In this document: positions 35,801 through 38,800 of the stretch, piece by piece
How the letters are laid out: every line of letters starts with the position of its first letter
Numbering within the stretch: position 1 is the first letter of the stretch
The notes under the pieces: model-generated
Told to the model about the DNA's origin: nothing
What the model saw: only the letters and a program-made list of their open reading frames with translations
Databases searched by the model: none
Origin: Dactylorhiza incarnata
Taxonomy: Eukaryota; Streptophyta; Magnoliopsida; Asparagales; Orchidaceae
Reading direction: 5' to 3'
Length of the DNA stretch: 64,000 nt
Assembly (NCBI GenBank): GCA_033032865.1
Contig: JAWHQI010000306.1
Location: forward strand, 2,356,001-2,420,000
Translations under genes and position numbers: made by a program

Positions 35801-38800
35801 GTCCATCCGGTCGTCTGGCAATCTCCAGACCTAGGAAGTAGTGAAGGTGCCCCAGATCTTTTGTTTGAAATACAGAGCTAAAATGTTGCTTGACCACCTG
35901 TATTCCTTTTGAGTCATCTCCCGTGATTATGATGTCGTCCACATAAACCAGCAGAAGAACAGTTCCCTTGGACCGATGGCGAGTGAACAGCGAGAAGTCT
36001 GCCGAGCTCCGAGTAAAGCCAATTTCTTGAAGAGCCTTGCTGAACTTGTCAAACCAATTCCGAGGGGACTGTTTGAGACCATACAATGATTTTACAAGAT
36101 GACAGACCATAGACTCCCCCGTGGTCTCAAACCCGGGAGGTTGCTTCATGTAAACAGTTTCGTTGAGATCGCCGTTCAGAAAGGCGTTTTTCACATCCAG
36201 TTGTAGTAAGGGTCATTGACGGTGTACAACTACAAAGATAAGCACACGAACCGTGTTTAGTTTGGCCACGGGAGAAAAAGTCTCGTCATAGTCAATGCCT
36301 TGTTGTTGGGTGTAGCCACGAGCGACCAATCGAGCTTTTAGCCGGTCAATCGTTCCATCAGGAGCATGTTTGATGACATAGACCCATTTGCACCCAACCG
36401 GTTTCTGACCCGGAGGGCGGGGTACCAGAGTCCATGTCTGGTTGGCCCAGAGAGCGGTCATTTCCTCCTCCATAGCGGCACGCCAGCCAGGATGTTGCAG
36501 AGCCTCCTGCACAGAGTTAGGAATAGAAACAGAGGATAATGAAGTAGCAAGAGTTTTAAGAGGAGGAGAGAGACGATGTAGGGAGACAAAGTTCGCCATA
36601 GGATGAGCGGTGGAATCTGTTACCGGATTTGCCGGGCGCGGAGTACCCGAGGTAGAGGCCGACTGCGTAGGGGCATCGGGAGTTCGAGTGCGACGAGAGT
36701 AGACATGGATGAGAGGTGGCTTGGTGGAGGCAGGAGAAGAATTCGGGGAGGGAGGAGCCGGTGTGTGAACAGGAATGATAGGGCAGAGGACAGGCAGTGG
36801 GGTAGGTATTGGCGTAGGTGTGGGTACTAGAGCAGAGAAGAATGGCTGATCCTCCCGGAAGGTGACATCCGACGATACAGAGACTTTGCGAGTAGTAGGA
36901 GAATTACAGACGTAGCCCTTCTGTGTACGTGAGTAGCCAACGAAAATTTGCTTGGCCGCCCTGGGATCCAGCTTGTCCTTAGACGGTCCCAGAATATGAA
37001 CGTAGCACGTACACCCGAAGATTCGAGGTGTGAGGGGAAAGGCCGGAGTAGAAGGAAAGAGGAGACTGAAAGGAGTGGCATTGTTGAGGACAGAGGATGG
37101 AAGACGGTTAATAAGAAAGCAGGCTGTGGAGACAGCAAAGTTCCAATAGGCTTTGGGAACGTTCATGTGAAGCTTGAGAGAGCGGGCAACATCAAGTAAG
37201 TGTCGGTTCTTCCGTTCAGCCACACCATTTTGCTGTGGGGTGTAGGGACATGAAGTCTGATGGATAATTCCGAATTCAGAACATAAATTTGCAAACTCGT
37301 TGCCTGTGTATTCACGAGCATTATCGGTTCGTAGAGTTTTGATGGTGGTGGAGAATTGTGTGCGAGTTTCAAGGATAAACGCCCGAAAGACGCGAGGGAG
37401 CTCCGAGCGATCGCGAAGTAAGTATAACCAAGTAACTCGTGAATAGTCATCAATAAACGTAAGAAAATATCGAAACCCAGAAATACTAGTAGTTCTATAG
37501 GGTCCCCATATATCAGAATGTAATAGATCAAAAGGAACAGAGCTCCAAGTACAATGTGCGAGAAACGAAGAACGCGGCTGTTTGCCCAAAATACAAGAGT
37601 CACACTTAAAAGCAGGAAGAGAGATATCTGGAAGAGCCTTTTGAAGGACAGGAAGAGGCGCATGCCCAAGACGTTGATGTCACTCAACGGAGGAGACTGA
37701 AGACAGGATAGTGGGAGAAACATCAAGAAGGTAGAGCCCGTTTTGCAGTCGTCCTTTACCAATTATACTCTGCGTCCGTCGATCCTGTATCAGAAAAGAA
37801 GAAGGGGTGAATGTGACTGAGCAGTCTAAATCGGCAGTGAGGCGACTAACGGAAAGTAAATTAAACGGGGAGCCCGGGACATGAAGAGCCGAGCGGAGAG
37901 AGAGGGAGGAATTGAGGAGGATATCAGCAGAACCGGAGACAGGAACGGTGTCGCCATTGGCTACTGTGATATACTTAGGATGCGGAGAATCCAAGTATTG
38001 ATGTGGTTTTAGCGAGGTGATATGGTGAGTAGCACCTGAATCCACTATCCAGCGTGGACTAGTGGAGAGACATACAATATCTTCATTGGAGATGGAGGCA
38101 GCGGAGGCAACGGAGGCAGGTGGGCGGTTGAGCGTGTCGTAGAGTTGTTGGAGCTGAAGGCGGACTTCTTCAAGATCAGCATGAGTGGCGGGAGGACTGT
38201 CGACATCAATAGAATCAAGCGGACGAGAAGGCAGACCATGTTTGCGATAGCAAGTCGTCGCAAGGTGTCCATCCCTACGACAGAAGGAACATTTAGGACG
38301 TGGCCGGCCACCGCGACCCATTCCCGGAGGCCCTGAATGTTCTCCACGAGTAGGAGCCATGCGGACTGCTGCAGAAGACAGGTCGCTGGAGATGAAGCCG
38401 CTAGATAGGAACTCGGCAGAGAGCCAATGGCGTGCTGGGAGGAGACCGGCAGGGAGAGGCTGGGCGTGCTGCTGTGAGGAGACCGACAGGGAGAGGCCGG
38501 GCAAGCTGCTGGAGACCGCTTCTGCTGGGAGGAGACCGGCGAACAGGGAGAAGCCGCTGCGATCAGGAGGAGAAGCCGCAACGATCAGGAGGCCGGCAGG
38601 AAGCTCGGCAGGAAGAAGCCGCTGGAGACGAGCTGCGAGTGGGAGACGAGCAGAGGGAAAGCTCGCTGCGGGTAGAGGGAAGCTGCGGCAAGTTTGGAGA
38701 CCTCGGCGACGAGCAGAGAAGAGGGAGGAGATCGTTGCGGGTAGAGCTGCGGGTAGAGCCGCGGGTAGAGCCGCGGGTAGAAGCTGCGGGTAGGAGCTGC

